Assembly (NCBI GenBank): GCA_020027875.1
Contig: JAHRHA010000040.1
Span: 1 to 60,124, forward strand
From: Micromonosporaceae bacterium
GTDB taxonomy: Bacteria; Actinomycetota; Actinomycetes; Mycobacteriales; Micromonosporaceae
Direction: 5' to 3'
Length of the DNA stretch: 60,124 nt
Shown one piece after another: positions 31,114 to 39,606 of the stretch. The notes under the pieces were generated by a model. That model had not been told where the DNA came from, did no database searches, and saw only the letters and a program-made list of their open reading frames with translations. A program made the translations under genes and the position numbers. Every line of letters begins with the position of its first letter. The first letter of the stretch is position 1.

Positions 31114-32258
31114 GGCCGGCCTCCTGGGTCGACGGCGTCGACGGGCGTTGCGGCGCTGTTGCCGCGTTGTTCGCCTCCGGCGCGATTGTCGCGTTGTTCG
31201 CCTCCGGCGCGATTGTCGCGTTGTTCGCCTCCGGCGCGATTGTCGCGTTGTTCGCCGCCGGCGCGATTGTCGCGTTGTTCGCCGCCGGCGCGATTGTCGC
31301 GTTGTTCGCCTCCGGCGCGATTGTCGCGTTGTTCGCCTCCGGCGAAGAGTTCGGCGACGCGGTGGCGACGCTGGTCGAGCCGGTGTAGCGGCAGGTCGAG
31401 CTCGGCGACGGCGCCGACGATCTGGTCGTACGTCGCATCGTCGAGCAGTGGCACCAGAACCGCATGCCCCTCCCGCGCGATCTGGAGCCCGAGCCCGCCC
31501 AGCCGAGCGACCAGCTCGTCCGTACCCTCGGCGACCTCCACGACGAGCACGTCGCGCGCCTCCGTCATCGCGGAGATCCGGTCGGCACGAAGCAGGTGAC
31601 CGGCGTCGATTGCGATCAGCGAGTCGCAGATCCGCTCGACCTCGCCGAGCAGGTGGGAGCAGACGACAACCGAGATGCCGAACTCCGTGCCGATGCGGTG
31701 GATCAGCACCAGCATGGCCTCCCGGCCGGCCGGGTCAAGACCGTTGGTCGGTTCGTCGAGTAGGAGCAGGTCCGGGTCGTGGACGAGGGCCTGGGCTAAC
31801 TTGACCCGTTGCTTCATGCCGGTGGAGTAGCCCCCGATCTGCCGGTAGCGCTCCTCGTAGAGCCCAACGTGGCGGAGCGCCTCCGAGGCGCGCTCCCGTG
31901 CGGCGGTTCGGGGCAGCCCGCTGATGCGGGCCATGTGGGTGACGAACTCGGCGGCGGCGAGGTCGGGCGGCAGGCAGTCATGCTCGGGCATGTACCCGAC
32001 CCGCGAGCGCACCTGGGCGGCGTCCGTCTTCGGGTCGAGGCCGAGCACGCGTACCCGCCCGGCGGTCGGCGGCAGGAGCCCGAGCAGGATCTTGATGAGG
32101 GTCGACTTGCCAGCGCCGTTCGCGCCGACCAACCCCACGATCCCGGGCTCCACGCCGACCGTCAGATCCGATAGCGCGGCTACGCCGTTGGCGTAACGCT
32201 TGGTGAGGGCCTCTGTGGCGATCAGGGTCGGTGTTGCGGTCAGGGTCACGCCGTCCAA
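31110..32258 (-). CDS. ABC-2 exporter ATPase (first pair) with repetitive C-terminus
   Basis: 382 residues. The first ~300 are a normal exporter ATPase: Walker A GANGAGKST, signature YSTGMKQRVKLAQAL, Walker B LLLLDEPTNGLDP, switch VVCSHLLGEV. The last ~70 residues are a run of AGGEQRDNR repeats encoded by the 27-bp tandem array at 31164-31344, followed by a short unique tail. The repeats are polar and charged and not part of any ATPase domain. First gene of the four-gene operon. Confidence 0.9.
   Translation of the reverse strand: MDGVTLTATPTLIATEALTKRYANGVAALSDLTVGVEPGIVGLVGANGAGKSTLIKILLGLLPPTAGRVRVLGLDPKTDAAQVRSRVGYMPEHDCLPPDLAAAEFVTHMARISGLPRTAARERASEALRHVGLYEERYRQIGGYSTGMKQRVKLAQALVHDPDLLLLDEPTNGLDPAGREAMLVLIHRIGTEFGISVVVCSHLLGEVERICDSLIAIDAGHLLRADRISAMTEARDVLVVEVAEGTDELVARLGGLGLQIAREGHAVLVPLLDDATYDQIVGAVAELDLPLHRLDQRRHRVAELFAGGEQRDNRAGGEQRDNRAGGEQRDNRAGGEQRDNRAGGEQRDNRAGGEQRDNRAGGEQRGNSAATPVDAVDPGGRP
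31164..31344 (-). repeat. 27-bp tandem repeat array (six and two-thirds copies) in ABC ATPase
   Basis: Unit GCGTTGTTCGCCTCCGGCGC plus GATTGTC on the plus strand, with starts at 31164, 31191, 31218, 31245, 31272, 31299 and a partial at 31326. Two units carry CCGCC for CCTCC. The period is a multiple of three and keeps the reading frame. No spacers separate units, so this is not a CRISPR array. Confidence 0.95.
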
Positions 32259-32352
32259 CCTACGGGCCCAGGGAGAGCGCGGGCATCCGGTGCGGCCCTG
32301 CCCGTACCCGGAGAAGTCCCTGAGAAGACCTCGGGGTACGCCTATGGCCCGC

Positions 32353-32844
32353 TCAATCCATCAGGGCGCCTACCAGCGACTCCTGAAGAAAACTCAGGTA
32401 CGCGTACACCGACAGCTGCCCGACCCGCGACGACGTCGGGTCCCGGCCGACTGCCTCATCAAGTTCGGCCTCGATGTCGGTCTCGTCCTCGACGCCGAGC
32501 CGGGTGCCGAGCGCCAGCCGAACGTCGGTGAGCGCCCGCAGCCACATGTCGGCCTTCTCCTCGCCAAGCCGGATCTCACCGCCCGACTCCAGCAGGTCGG
32601 TCAGCACCGTCTTGGCCTGGTCGAGCTTGGCTGCCTTGAGGTCCTCCTCGGTCAGCCGCCGGAACTCGGCCGCCTCCTCGGGGTCCTCCGGGTAGACATC
32701 CGGGAAGAGCCGCTCCACGGCCGGATCATCGGGATCGGGATTATCCGACAACAGCGCGGCCAACTCGGCCACGCACTGGCGCAGGACCTGCGCCTCCTGC
32801 GGGGCGAAGGTCGCGACGCACTCTTCCCCCGAGCGCCGGAACAT
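32353..32844 (-). CDS. DUF2017 family protein
   Basis: 163-residue acidic protein starting MFRRSGEECVATF, matching the DUF2017 family that follows clpS in actinobacteria (Rv1332 position in M. tuberculosis). It is rich in Glu/Asp/Leu and predicted helical, with no membrane segment. The ATG at 32844 is two bases after the clpS stop; an in-frame upstream start would overlap clpS. The family's function is not established; conserved linkage to clpS suggests a link to ClpCP or its regulation. Confidence 0.88.
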   Translation of the reverse strand: MFRRSGEECVATFAPQEAQVLRQCVAELAALLSDNPDPDDPAVERLFPDVYPEDPEEAAEFRRLTEEDLKAAKLDQAKTVLTDLLESGGEIRLGEEKADMWLRALTDVRLALGTRLGVEDETDIEAELDEAVGRDPTSSRVGQLSVYAYLSFLQESLVGALMD

Positions 32845-32846
32845 CG

Positions 32847-33146
32847 TCACGGTTGGTCGACCGTAGCCCACAGTCCATAGCCGTGCAGTCGGGTCGCGTC
32901 GTACTCCATCCGCTCCCGAACGCCGCTGGAGACGATCGCCTTGCCCTCGTGATGCACGTCGAGCATGAGCTTCTCAGCTTTATCTCGGCTATAGCCGAAG
33001 AGCTTCTGGAAGACGAAGGTCACGTATGACATAAGGTTCACCGGGTCGTTCCAGACGATGGTGACCCAGGCGCGGTCGACCTCGGGTACCTCGTCGACAT
33101 CCGGCACCTCAACGGGTACGGTCTGCGGCGCAGCCATGCCCCCCAT
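32847..33146 (-). CDS. clpS: ClpS, ATP-dependent Clp protease adaptor
   Basis: 99-residue N-degron adaptor that delivers substrates to ClpC/ClpA. The characteristic [36 protein letters not shown] contains the N-degron pocket residues (the NDPVN and M/V of SYV), and HHEGKAIV and GLWATVD complete the fold. An internal Met4 (33137) could be the true start. In the genus Mycobacterium clpS lies next to pncB and DUF2017; here pncB is 10 kb away. Confidence 0.95.
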   Translation of the reverse strand: MGGMAAPQTVPVEVPDVDEVPEVDRAWVTIVWNDPVNLMSYVTFVFQKLFGYSRDKAEKLMLDVHHEGKAIVSSGVRERMEYDATRLHGYGLWATVDQP

Positions 33147-33190
33147 GGTGCCACTCGACCGGCCGGTAGCGCCCGTCCGGATTAACCCCT

Positions 33191-33265
33191 CCCGTCGATC
33201 ATGACCTGGAGGTCATGATCGACGCGTTTCAACGACGGTCAGCTCATGATCACGAGGATCTTGCC
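33191..33265 (-). repeat. Dispersed palindromic repeat, copy D (inverted)
   Basis: Inverse orientation relative to copies A, C and E. The terminal palindrome (12-bp arms) and the CACGAGGATCTTG end are intact. The 3' end of the antiporter gene (stop at 33250-33252) lies inside it, so the last codons of that gene are repeat sequence. Confidence 0.9.
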
Positions 33266-35271
33266 CCCGGCGACTCGACCGGCTCGGGCGTACGGGGAAG
33301 CAGGGGGACCCACTCGGCCGGCTCGGCCGGCTCTGAGTCCGGCTCGGCGCGCACGACCAGGTGAGCGCCGTCAACGCGGCCACCGTCGTTGGCGACGATC
33401 AGGCAGGGGTACGGGGCATCCGCACCCAGCCGCACCCGAAGGCCATGCTTAGTCAGCTCCTCGACGGTGGCGTTTACCCGGCGGGCCTGGCGGCCGGCGG
33501 CGTCGACGACCAGCTCCACTCCGCGTACCGCGGCGAGCTGGGCGGCGATCTGTAGGGTCGCGTCGGCATGGTCGCCGCTATCCAGGCGGACAGCCACCGC
33601 CGCCCACGACGCGGGCAGCGGCTGCATCAGCGTGACGAGCCGGCCCGCCGCCGCGGCGCGCAGCTCCGCATAGGCGGGGTGACCGGCACCGACCACCAGC
33701 ACCTTCGGCTCAGTGCTGGCGACCTGCGCGGGCAGCTCCCGGGCCGGGTCGGCGGCCAGCCGGGCGAGCACCGGCGCCTCCAGGCCGCGGGCGCGCACCG
33801 GTGCGGCGAGCTGGTCCAGCTCCTCCATCACCCTGGTCATCTCCAGCAGCTCGCCGGAGAGGCCGCTACCGACCTCAAGCCGACCGGGGGTCTGGTACGG
33901 CAGCAGGTAGCTCAGCACCACCTCGGCGGGTCGGCGTTGGCCGACCAGATCGGCACCGAGCCCCACCGTCCCGTCGTCCGTGCCGGGCGAGTCGACCACG
34001 ACCATCACCCGGTAGGCATCCGTGACGCCGAGCGCCGCCTTCTCCGCCTCCGCGACGTCGCGCTCGACTCGCTTCCTGGGATAGATGACGGACAGCAGCG
34101 GGCCCGCCATGACGGTCGTGACGAGCGCCATCACCACCATCAAGGAGAAGAGTTCGCTGTCAAGGATGCCTAGCTGCAGGCCCACCGTGAGGATGACGAT
34201 CTCGGTGAGACCGCGGGTGTTCATGAGCGTGGCGACCGCGCCGGCCTGCCGGGTGCGGACGCCCTGAAGCCGGGCGCCGAAGTAGGCGCCGGCGAACTTG
34301 CCCACGATCGCCACGAGCAGGATCAGGGTGAGCTCTACCACCCCACGCAGGTTCACCTTCGACAGATCCACCCTCATGCCGGCGAGCACAAAGAAGACCG
34401 GCAGCAGGAGCAGCACGCTCACCTGCTCGAGCCGCTCGAGGATCTCATGGCGCAGCGCCTCACCGCCCGCCCGCGGCATGATCGCGCCGAAGATGAACGC
34501 GCCGAAGATGAAGTGCACGCCGAGCCACTCGGTCGCATAGCACGTCAGCATCAGCCCGATCAGGATGACGGCGAGGATGTTCGGCGTCAACCGGCCGGCC
34601 TTCTGGTGCGCGTCGGCAAGGCGGCGCAACAGTGGCCGGACAACGAAGAACATGAGCAGTACGAATGGGATCGCGAAGAAAACATGCCATTGGTCCGCCC
34701 CGGCTCCGCCGATCGTGACGACGACCGCGAGCAGGCTCCAGGCGACCACGTCGTCCACGGCGGCGCTGGCGAGTGCGAGCCCACCCACCGCGATGCGGTG
34801 CATCCCCCGGTCGGTGAGGATGCGGGCCAGTACTGGAAATGCCGTCACCGACATCGCCGCGCCCATGAAGAGGGCGAAGGGCAGCACCCGGTCGACGCCA
34901 TGGTTCCCGGCGAGCCAGAGCGCCAGTGTCACGCCCAGTCCGAACGGCAGCACGATCGACCCGATCGAGACGGAGACCGCCACCTTCTCCTTGCCTCGCA
35001 CCAGCATGTGATCGAGTTCGTACCCGACGATGAACATGAAGAGCACCAGGCCGATGTTGGCCAAGCCGGCCAAGGGCCCGCGGATGTCGACCGGGAACAG
35101 CGCGCCGCTGACGGCGGTGCCGAACAGGGTCGGCCCGACCAGGATCCCGGCCAGGATCTCACCGATGACGGGAGGCTGGCCCACCTTCTTGGCCAGGGCC
35201 CCCAGTACGCGGGCGAGCACGATGATCGCGGCCAGGCCAAGCAGCATGAGTCCCACTTGGTGGGCGGTCAT
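33250..35271 (-). CDS. Kef/CPA2-type monovalent cation:proton antiporter
   Basis: 673 residues. The first ~395 form a twelve- or thirteen-helix CPA2 antiporter domain; SAAVDDVVAWSLLAVV contains the paired Asp of the ion-binding site, and TRGLTEIVILTVGL is the conserved helix near the domain end. Residues ~410-650 are cytoplasmic and resemble two degenerate USP-like domains (YRVMVVVDSPG..., KVLVVGAGHP). No KTN/RCK domain is seen. The last codons lie in dispersed repeat D. It is 12 bp from the kinase gene upstream, so it is probably in the same operon. Confidence 0.9.
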   Translation of the reverse strand: MTAHQVGLMLLGLAAIIVLARVLGALAKKVGQPPVIGEILAGILVGPTLFGTAVSGALFPVDIRGPLAGLANIGLVLFMFIVGYELDHMLVRGKEKVAVSVSIGSIVLPFGLGVTLALWLAGNHGVDRVLPFALFMGAAMSVTAFPVLARILTDRGMHRIAVGGLALASAAVDDVVAWSLLAVVVTIGGAGADQWHVFFAIPFVLLMFFVVRPLLRRLADAHQKAGRLTPNILAVILIGLMLTCYATEWLGVHFIFGAFIFGAIMPRAGGEALRHEILERLEQVSVLLLLPVFFVLAGMRVDLSKVNLRGVVELTLILLVAIVGKFAGAYFGARLQGVRTRQAGAVATLMNTRGLTEIVILTVGLQLGILDSELFSLMVVMALVTTVMAGPLLSVIYPRKRVERDVAEAEKAALGVTDAYRVMVVVDSPGTDDGTVGLGADLVGQRRPAEVVLSYLLPYQTPGRLEVGSGLSGELLEMTRVMEELDQLAAPVRARGLEAPVLARLAADPARELPAQVASTEPKVLVVGAGHPAYAELRAAAAGRLVTLMQPLPASWAAVAVRLDSGDHADATLQIAAQLAAVRGVELVVDAAGRQARRVNATVEELTKHGLRVRLGADAPYPCLIVANDGGRVDGAHLVVRAEPDSEPAEPAEWVPLLPRTPEPVESPGARSS

Positions 35272-35283
35272 AGTCCCTCTCCC

Positions 35284-36912
35284 TCACTCATCGGGTAGCA
35301 GGTCAACGAGGTCTCTGACGTACGGGCCGCTGACCACGTCACTCACGCCGTCGACCGGGGGCGCGCCAACCCTGGTCAGGCGGCAGGACGTCCCGTCGTC
35401 GCCGAGGTCCAGAGTGGACACGCCGGCCGGCACGAGCTCGCCGGGGCGCAGCAGGTACACCAGGTGCACCCCGTATCGGCCCGCCTCAGCCAAGCCCACG
35501 TCGTGCGGCCGGACGCCCAGTTGTCCGTCCAGCACTCCCAGTACCCGGGTCGACCACCGGCCGGCTTCCTCCGCCCGGCGGGCCGAGACGAGCGAGCGGA
35601 GTCGGATCAGCAGGTCCGCTGCCGCCTCCGGCACCGTCGCCACGTGCGGTCCGGAGACCGGCGGGGTCGAGGGCCGTGCGTGTGGCAGCCAGTTCACCCA
35701 CAACCAGCTCTCGTCGTCGGTCGGCTCCACCGCGTGGACCAGGCACAGGTCGCGGGGGCGGTGACGCGTCACCGCCTGCGCCACGAGCCACCGCACGTTG
35801 CCCGCCACCGCCGACGTCCCACCGCGCACGGCGAGCGGGCCGGCGGCCAGAGGCACCAGCAGGGGGGTTCCGGGCGGGGAAGGGGACCAACCGATCCGCA
35901 GCACCAGGGTGTCCGCGTGGCCAGCGGGCCGCAGCAGGTCCCGGTGGCCCGACCGCGCCCTCGCCGAGAGTGCGGTGGGGGCAGGGAAGTCGGGATGATC
36001 CTCCGGCGCGACCGGCGTGGCCGGCGCGACCGGCGTGGCCGGCGCGACCGGCGCCAGCGCGGTCTGGAGCGCCGCAGCAAAATGGGTACACGTTGGGTAG
36101 CGCGCCCGTGGATCCTTCGCCAGCGCGCGCGCGAAGACCACATCGACCGCGGCGGGCAGCTCCGGCCGGAGGGTCGTGGCCGAGGGCGGTGCGGCGGCGA
36201 GGTGGGCCGTCATGATCGCGAGCTGGCCCGGCCGCGGGAACGGGACCTGGCCGGTGAGGCACTCAAACGCCACGCACGCCAGGGCGTACTGGTCACACGC
36301 GCCACCCACGGCGGCCTTGCTGGTCAGTTGCTCCGGCGCGCAGTACGCGATGGTGCCGACGACCTCGCCGGTGCGGGTGATCTCGCCGTCGCCGTCGAGG
36401 ATCCGGCTGATCCCGAAGTCGACCAACGTCACGCTCTCGTTGGGCGTGTCCACATTGGTCACCAGCAGATTGCTGGGCTTGATGTCGCGGTGCACCAGCT
36501 GCGCGCGGTGCGCGGCATCCAACGCATCGGCAACCACCCGCAGCAGGCGTACCGCCCGCGGCGGATCCAGTCGGCCGCCTCCGGCGGTGCCGGCCGACAC
36601 GCCAACGCGGTCGAGCAGAGCGGCGAGATCCTCGCCCTGGACATACTCCATCGCAAGATAGAGCAGGCCGTCCGCCTCGTCGGCGGTGTAGACGGTCACG
36701 ACGTTCGGGTGGCGCAGCCGCGCCGTAGACAGCGCTTCCCGCAGGAACCGGCGCCGGAAATCCGCGTCGGAGGCCAGGTGCGGGCGAAGCACCTTGACCG
36801 CGTCCAGGCGGTCGAGCACGCGGTGCCGGCAGAGGTAGACCTCGCCCATGCCGCCGACAGCGATACGGCGGCGTACCTCGTACGCCGCGAAGGTCGCACC
36901 CTCGGCGAGCAC
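35284..36912 (-). CDS. Ser/Thr protein kinase fused to degenerate EccC/FtsK-like domain
   Basis: 542 residues. Residues ~10-285 are a complete PknB-type kinase: glycine loop VGGMGEVY, Lys40, HRDIKPSN (141-148), DFG (165-167), APE (192-194). A PVAPAT repeat linker follows. Residues ~320-525 have no membrane helix and follow an EccC/FtsK-type ATPase domain: LLVPLAAGPLAVRGGTSAVAGNVRWLVAQ (Walker A position, no GKT), WLPHA, LLIRLRSLVSARRAE and RVLGVLDGQ (Walker B position). The module therefore looks unable to bind ATP in the usual way. Fusion is unusual; the match is by pattern only. Confidence 0.82.
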   Translation of the reverse strand: MLAEGATFAAYEVRRRIAVGGMGEVYLCRHRVLDRLDAVKVLRPHLASDADFRRRFLREALSTARLRHPNVVTVYTADEADGLLYLAMEYVQGEDLAALLDRVGVSAGTAGGGRLDPPRAVRLLRVVADALDAAHRAQLVHRDIKPSNLLVTNVDTPNESVTLVDFGISRILDGDGEITRTGEVVGTIAYCAPEQLTSKAAVGGACDQYALACVAFECLTGQVPFPRPGQLAIMTAHLAAAPPSATTLRPELPAAVDVVFARALAKDPRARYPTCTHFAAALQTALAPVAPATPVAPATPVAPEDHPDFPAPTALSARARSGHRDLLRPAGHADTLVLRIGWSPSPPGTPLLVPLAAGPLAVRGGTSAVAGNVRWLVAQAVTRHRPRDLCLVHAVEPTDDESWLWVNWLPHARPSTPPVSGPHVATVPEAAADLLIRLRSLVSARRAEEAGRWSTRVLGVLDGQLGVRPHDVGLAEAGRYGVHLVYLLRPGELVPAGVSTLDLGDDGTSCRLTRVGAPPVDGVSDVVSGPYVRDLVDLLPDE

Positions 36913-36929
36913 CTCGGTGGTTGGGGCGG

Positions 36930-37712
36930 TCAGGCGGCGAGCCGGTCGGCGACCGCCGCGGCTGCCGGTCGTTGGGCCGGCGCCGCGAGGCAGTCACGCA
37001 CCAGCTCCGCGATCGGGCCTGGCAGCGCCTGTGAGATCTCGGGCTTCGTCGAGAGGATCCGCCGCAGTGCCAGCAAGCCGTCGTTGGGCGGCAGGTCGCC
37101 GTAGACTCCCGTGCCCGCCGCCACGCGGTGCAGCATCACGCCAAGCGACCAGACGTCGTTGTGCGGACCCGGCGGCTCGCCATGGAGCAGGTCCGGGTCG
37201 GTGTACTCGACCGACGTGATCGGCCCCATACCGGTGAGGGTTACGCCCGGGGTGAAGACCTGCGACAGGCCGAGATCCGACAGCTTCGCCCCGTCGCCGG
37301 TCAGCAACACATTGCTCGGCTTGATGTCACGGTGCACAATGCCGGCCGCGTGCAGCGCGGCGGCGGCCTTCGCCGCGTGGCTGACGGCTCGCAGGGCCGT
37401 TCCGGGGTCGAGCGGCTGCGCGGGCTGAGCCAGCGAACCCGCGGGGAGGTACTCCATCGAGTAGTAGAAGACGCCGTCGTGCTGGCCAGCGTCATAGAGC
37501 GTGACGAGGTACGGCGAGCGTACGGACGCGAACGCCTTCATCTCTCGGGTCGCGCGGCGGAACGTGTCGGCCGTCGACTCGCCGCCGAGCACCTTGACCG
37601 CGACATACTCGACGTCGATCGGCAGCCGCAGCGGTCGCCGCGCGAGGAAGAACTGGCCGTGGTTGCCCGAACCGAGCGGCCGGATGAACTCGTAGTCGGC
37701 GATACCCTGCAT
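36930..37712 (-). CDS. Small Ser/Thr protein kinase
   Basis: 260 residues, a kinase domain only, with no membrane helix. Glycine loop LGSGNHGQFF, Lys40, HRDIKPSN (127-134). The metal-binding DFG is DLG (146-148), a tolerated variant; the activation segment lacks the usual APE, showing TDPDLL instead. The chain ends just after the C-lobe helix ADRLAA. It is 17 bp from the fused kinase and 38 bp from the FHA gene. It may phosphorylate its FHA neighbour. Confidence 0.9.
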   Translation of the reverse strand: MQGIADYEFIRPLGSGNHGQFFLARRPLRLPIDVEYVAVKVLGGESTADTFRRATREMKAFASVRSPYLVTLYDAGQHDGVFYYSMEYLPAGSLAQPAQPLDPGTALRAVSHAAKAAAALHAAGIVHRDIKPSNVLLTGDGAKLSDLGLSQVFTPGVTLTGMGPITSVEYTDPDLLHGEPPGPHNDVWSLGVMLHRVAAGTGVYGDLPPNDGLLALRRILSTKPEISQALPGPIAELVRDCLAAPAQRPAAAAVADRLAA

Positions 37713-37750
37713 CTGCTTCTCCGTTGTTTCGTGGCTTCCGGTGCTTTAGG

Positions 37751-39163
37751 TCACGGGTTGCGGTGCGACTCGTAGCGGAACCAGCGCCGCCCGAGTGTCA
37801 CCTGCGTTCCAGGTCGGACAACGACGGGCTGGTTGGCAACCAACTGGTGTCGCTGCGGATCTCCAGGGAGCTGGACGAAGGTTCCGTTCGCCGACCCAAG
37901 GTCGACTACGTGCACGTCCCACCCCACCAAAGCCACCCGGGCATGGCGGCGCGAGACGACGCCGTCGGCGTCCGTGATCCGCAGCGGTCGGACCGTGCCG
38001 GCGACAACCTCCGGGTCCTGCTGCGGTTCCCGGCCCACCACATAGTCCAGATCGAGCCGGAACGTACTTCCGTCGTCGAGCAGGAGGACGCCCAGCGGCG
38101 GCCGGGGTCCCTCGTGCTGGACCAGCGTCTGCTGCGCCATGGAGATGCCACACACCGAGCAGTAGCGCAGGTTCGGGTCGTTGAAGTGGTCGTTCTTGCA
38201 GAGCACACCCAGAACCCGCGGCCGCATGTCGAGGGCCACGACCGGAGCAGGAGGCTCCTCGGCCTCGCCCTCGCCACCGGGCGTGAGCAACACGGCCACG
38301 AACGGAGCCGACGGGTCGGGCTGGCGGAACTGCCCAAGGTCCGCCTCCGCGGTCGGCACCGGCGGCATCGGCGGCTGCGGCATGGGCGGCTGCGGCATGG
38401 GCGGCTGCGGCATGGGCGGCTGCGGCATGGGCGGCTGCGGGATGGGCGGCTGCGGCATCGCCGGCGGCATCGGTACGGGCGGCGCCTCGACCGGCGGAGG
38501 CGGGGGCGGCGGGGGTGGTGGGATCGGTGGGTCCATCGTGAATGGCTTAGCCACCGGCTCGACCGCCATCGGCTCGGCCACCATCGGCTCGGCCGCCATC
38601 GGCTCGGCCACCATCGGCTCGGCCGCCATGGGCTCAGGCATCGGCGGTTCGGCCATCATCGGCGGTGGAGCTGCCTGCGCGGGTACCGCGCCGCCGCCCG
38701 GGTTGGACAGCAGCACGCCGGCGGCGGACACGACCCCGGAGTCCAGGCGCGATCGCGGATCCGCCGTACCGGCACCAGGAAGCTGCAGGCGGGCCGCGGT
38801 GATCGGCCCGGCCACGAGGCGGTTCACCGACGTGATCGCGTCGGCTCCGGAGAGCGAGACATCGCCCTCACCGCCGACGATGTCAGCGGTAGCGGCGCCG
38901 TAGACGAGCACCGCGAGCCGGCCATCGGGGGTAGGGCCGCTCACCGCGCAGGCGGGGAAGCGGCCGTCGAAGTCGTTCGCGAGGAGCGCCGCCACGCGGC
39001 GTACCAAGACACTGCCGTCGCCGCCCGCGGCGGCGACCTCCGAGACCAGTCCCAAGAGTTCCTCAACGCCGGTGCCACCGTCGGCGCAGACCAGTAGCAA
39101 ATCGCCGGCGCGGACCGCGAGGCCAGGTCCGGGCAGGGGTCGTACCACAGCAGTAGGGTTCAT
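37751..39163 (-). CDS. FHA-domain protein with zinc knuckle and Pro-rich linker
   Basis: 470 residues from the ATG at 39163. An N-terminal domain (about residues 1-150: AGDLLLVCADGGTGVEELL..., ALLANDFDGRFPACAV) is followed by a Pro/Met-rich linker with AEPMVAEPMA and PMPQP repeats. Then comes a zinc knuckle CKNDHFNDPNLRYCSVCG (~320-337) and a C-terminal FHA domain with GRE, SRRHARV and DLGSANGTFV (phosphothreonine-binding residues). The N-terminal domain has a Ser/Thr-phosphatase-like ring but no clear catalytic metal motif. It overlaps the 4-TM gene and probably reads out the kinases. Confidence 0.9.
   Translation of the reverse strand: MNPTAVVRPLPGPGLAVRAGDLLLVCADGGTGVEELLGLVSEVAAAGGDGSVLVRRVAALLANDFDGRFPACAVSGPTPDGRLAVLVYGAATADIVGGEGDVSLSGADAITSVNRLVAGPITAARLQLPGAGTADPRSRLDSGVVSAAGVLLSNPGGGAVPAQAAPPPMMAEPPMPEPMAAEPMVAEPMAAEPMVAEPMAVEPVAKPFTMDPPIPPPPPPPPPPVEAPPVPMPPAMPQPPIPQPPMPQPPMPQPPMPQPPMPQPPMPPVPTAEADLGQFRQPDPSAPFVAVLLTPGGEGEAEEPPAPVVALDMRPRVLGVLCKNDHFNDPNLRYCSVCGISMAQQTLVQHEGPRPPLGVLLLDDGSTFRLDLDYVVGREPQQDPEVVAGTVRPLRITDADGVVSRRHARVALVGWDVHVVDLGSANGTFVQLPGDPQRHQLVANQPVVVRPGTQVTLGRRWFRYESHRNP
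38361..38460 (-). repeat. 15-bp tandem repeat encoding PMPQP in the FHA protein
   Basis: About six copies of a 15-bp unit (GGCGGCTGCGGCATG on the plus strand) encode PMPQP repeats in the linker. A related AEPMV/AEPMA array lies at about 38565-38640. Both keep the frame. Confidence 0.88.
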
Positions 39164-39606
39164 GCGAGTCGTCCTCCCCGGAAGCGCCAGCGGATGAAGG
39201 GTACGCGCATCGGCCCATTGGCGAAGAGCCACACGCACAGCCACACGGCCGCGAAGTGGATGGCGAACGCCGCAAGCGGCGGGGGTGAGTCGACGAACGG
39301 CACGACCCCCAGATCCAGCAGGAACCACATCAGCACACCCTCCGGGACAATCAGGAGCAGGCCGAACATGGACGGCCAGTCCTTCTCCCACCGGAACTGC
39401 ATCAGCAGGTGGTAGACGAACTCCCAGACCATGCCGACCACGGCGACGGCGGCGAGGACCAGGAATGTCGTGCGGTACTTGGTGGAGAGCGGGGCATCCA
39501 CCGGCAGCACCGGCGTGATAAGCGCGGTCACCACCGCGCCCACGGTGGCGAGCAGGATGACTCTGGTCTGGATCCGGCCCCAGAGGGTTGGCACCATGTT
39601 TGTCAT
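39160..39606 (-). CDS. Four-helix membrane protein of the kinase operon
   Basis: 148 residues; ATG at 39606 overlaps the stop of the oxidoreductase gene and its own stop overlaps the FHA gene. Four hydrophobic segments (about residues 16-36, 48-68, 83-100 and 112-132). A charged motif WEFVYHLLMQFRWEKDWPSMFG lies between helices 2 and 3, and the tail is basic (RWRFRGGRLA). No family recognised. The tight coupling suggests that it tethers the oxidoreductase or FHA protein to the membrane. Confidence 0.82.
   Translation of the reverse strand: MTNMVPTLWGRIQTRVILLATVGAVVTALITPVLPVDAPLSTKYRTTFLVLAAVAVVGMVWEFVYHLLMQFRWEKDWPSMFGLLLIVPEGVLMWFLLDLGVVPFVDSPPPLAAFAIHFAAVWLCVWLFANGPMRVPFIRWRFRGGRLA

Noticed and set aside
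31164..31344. CRISPR-like array
   Set aside because: Units are contiguous, with no spacers, and keep the coding frame of the ATPase.
34447..35298. 283-codon plus-strand frame opposite the antiporter
   Set aside because: Histidine/arginine/glutamate-rich shadow of the antiporter gene, with no hydrophobic pattern or motif.
35464..37104. 546-codon plus-strand frame opposite the two kinases
   Set aside because: It is antisense to two clear kinase genes, has Arg/Gly/His-rich composition and no domain. High GC makes such long shadows common.
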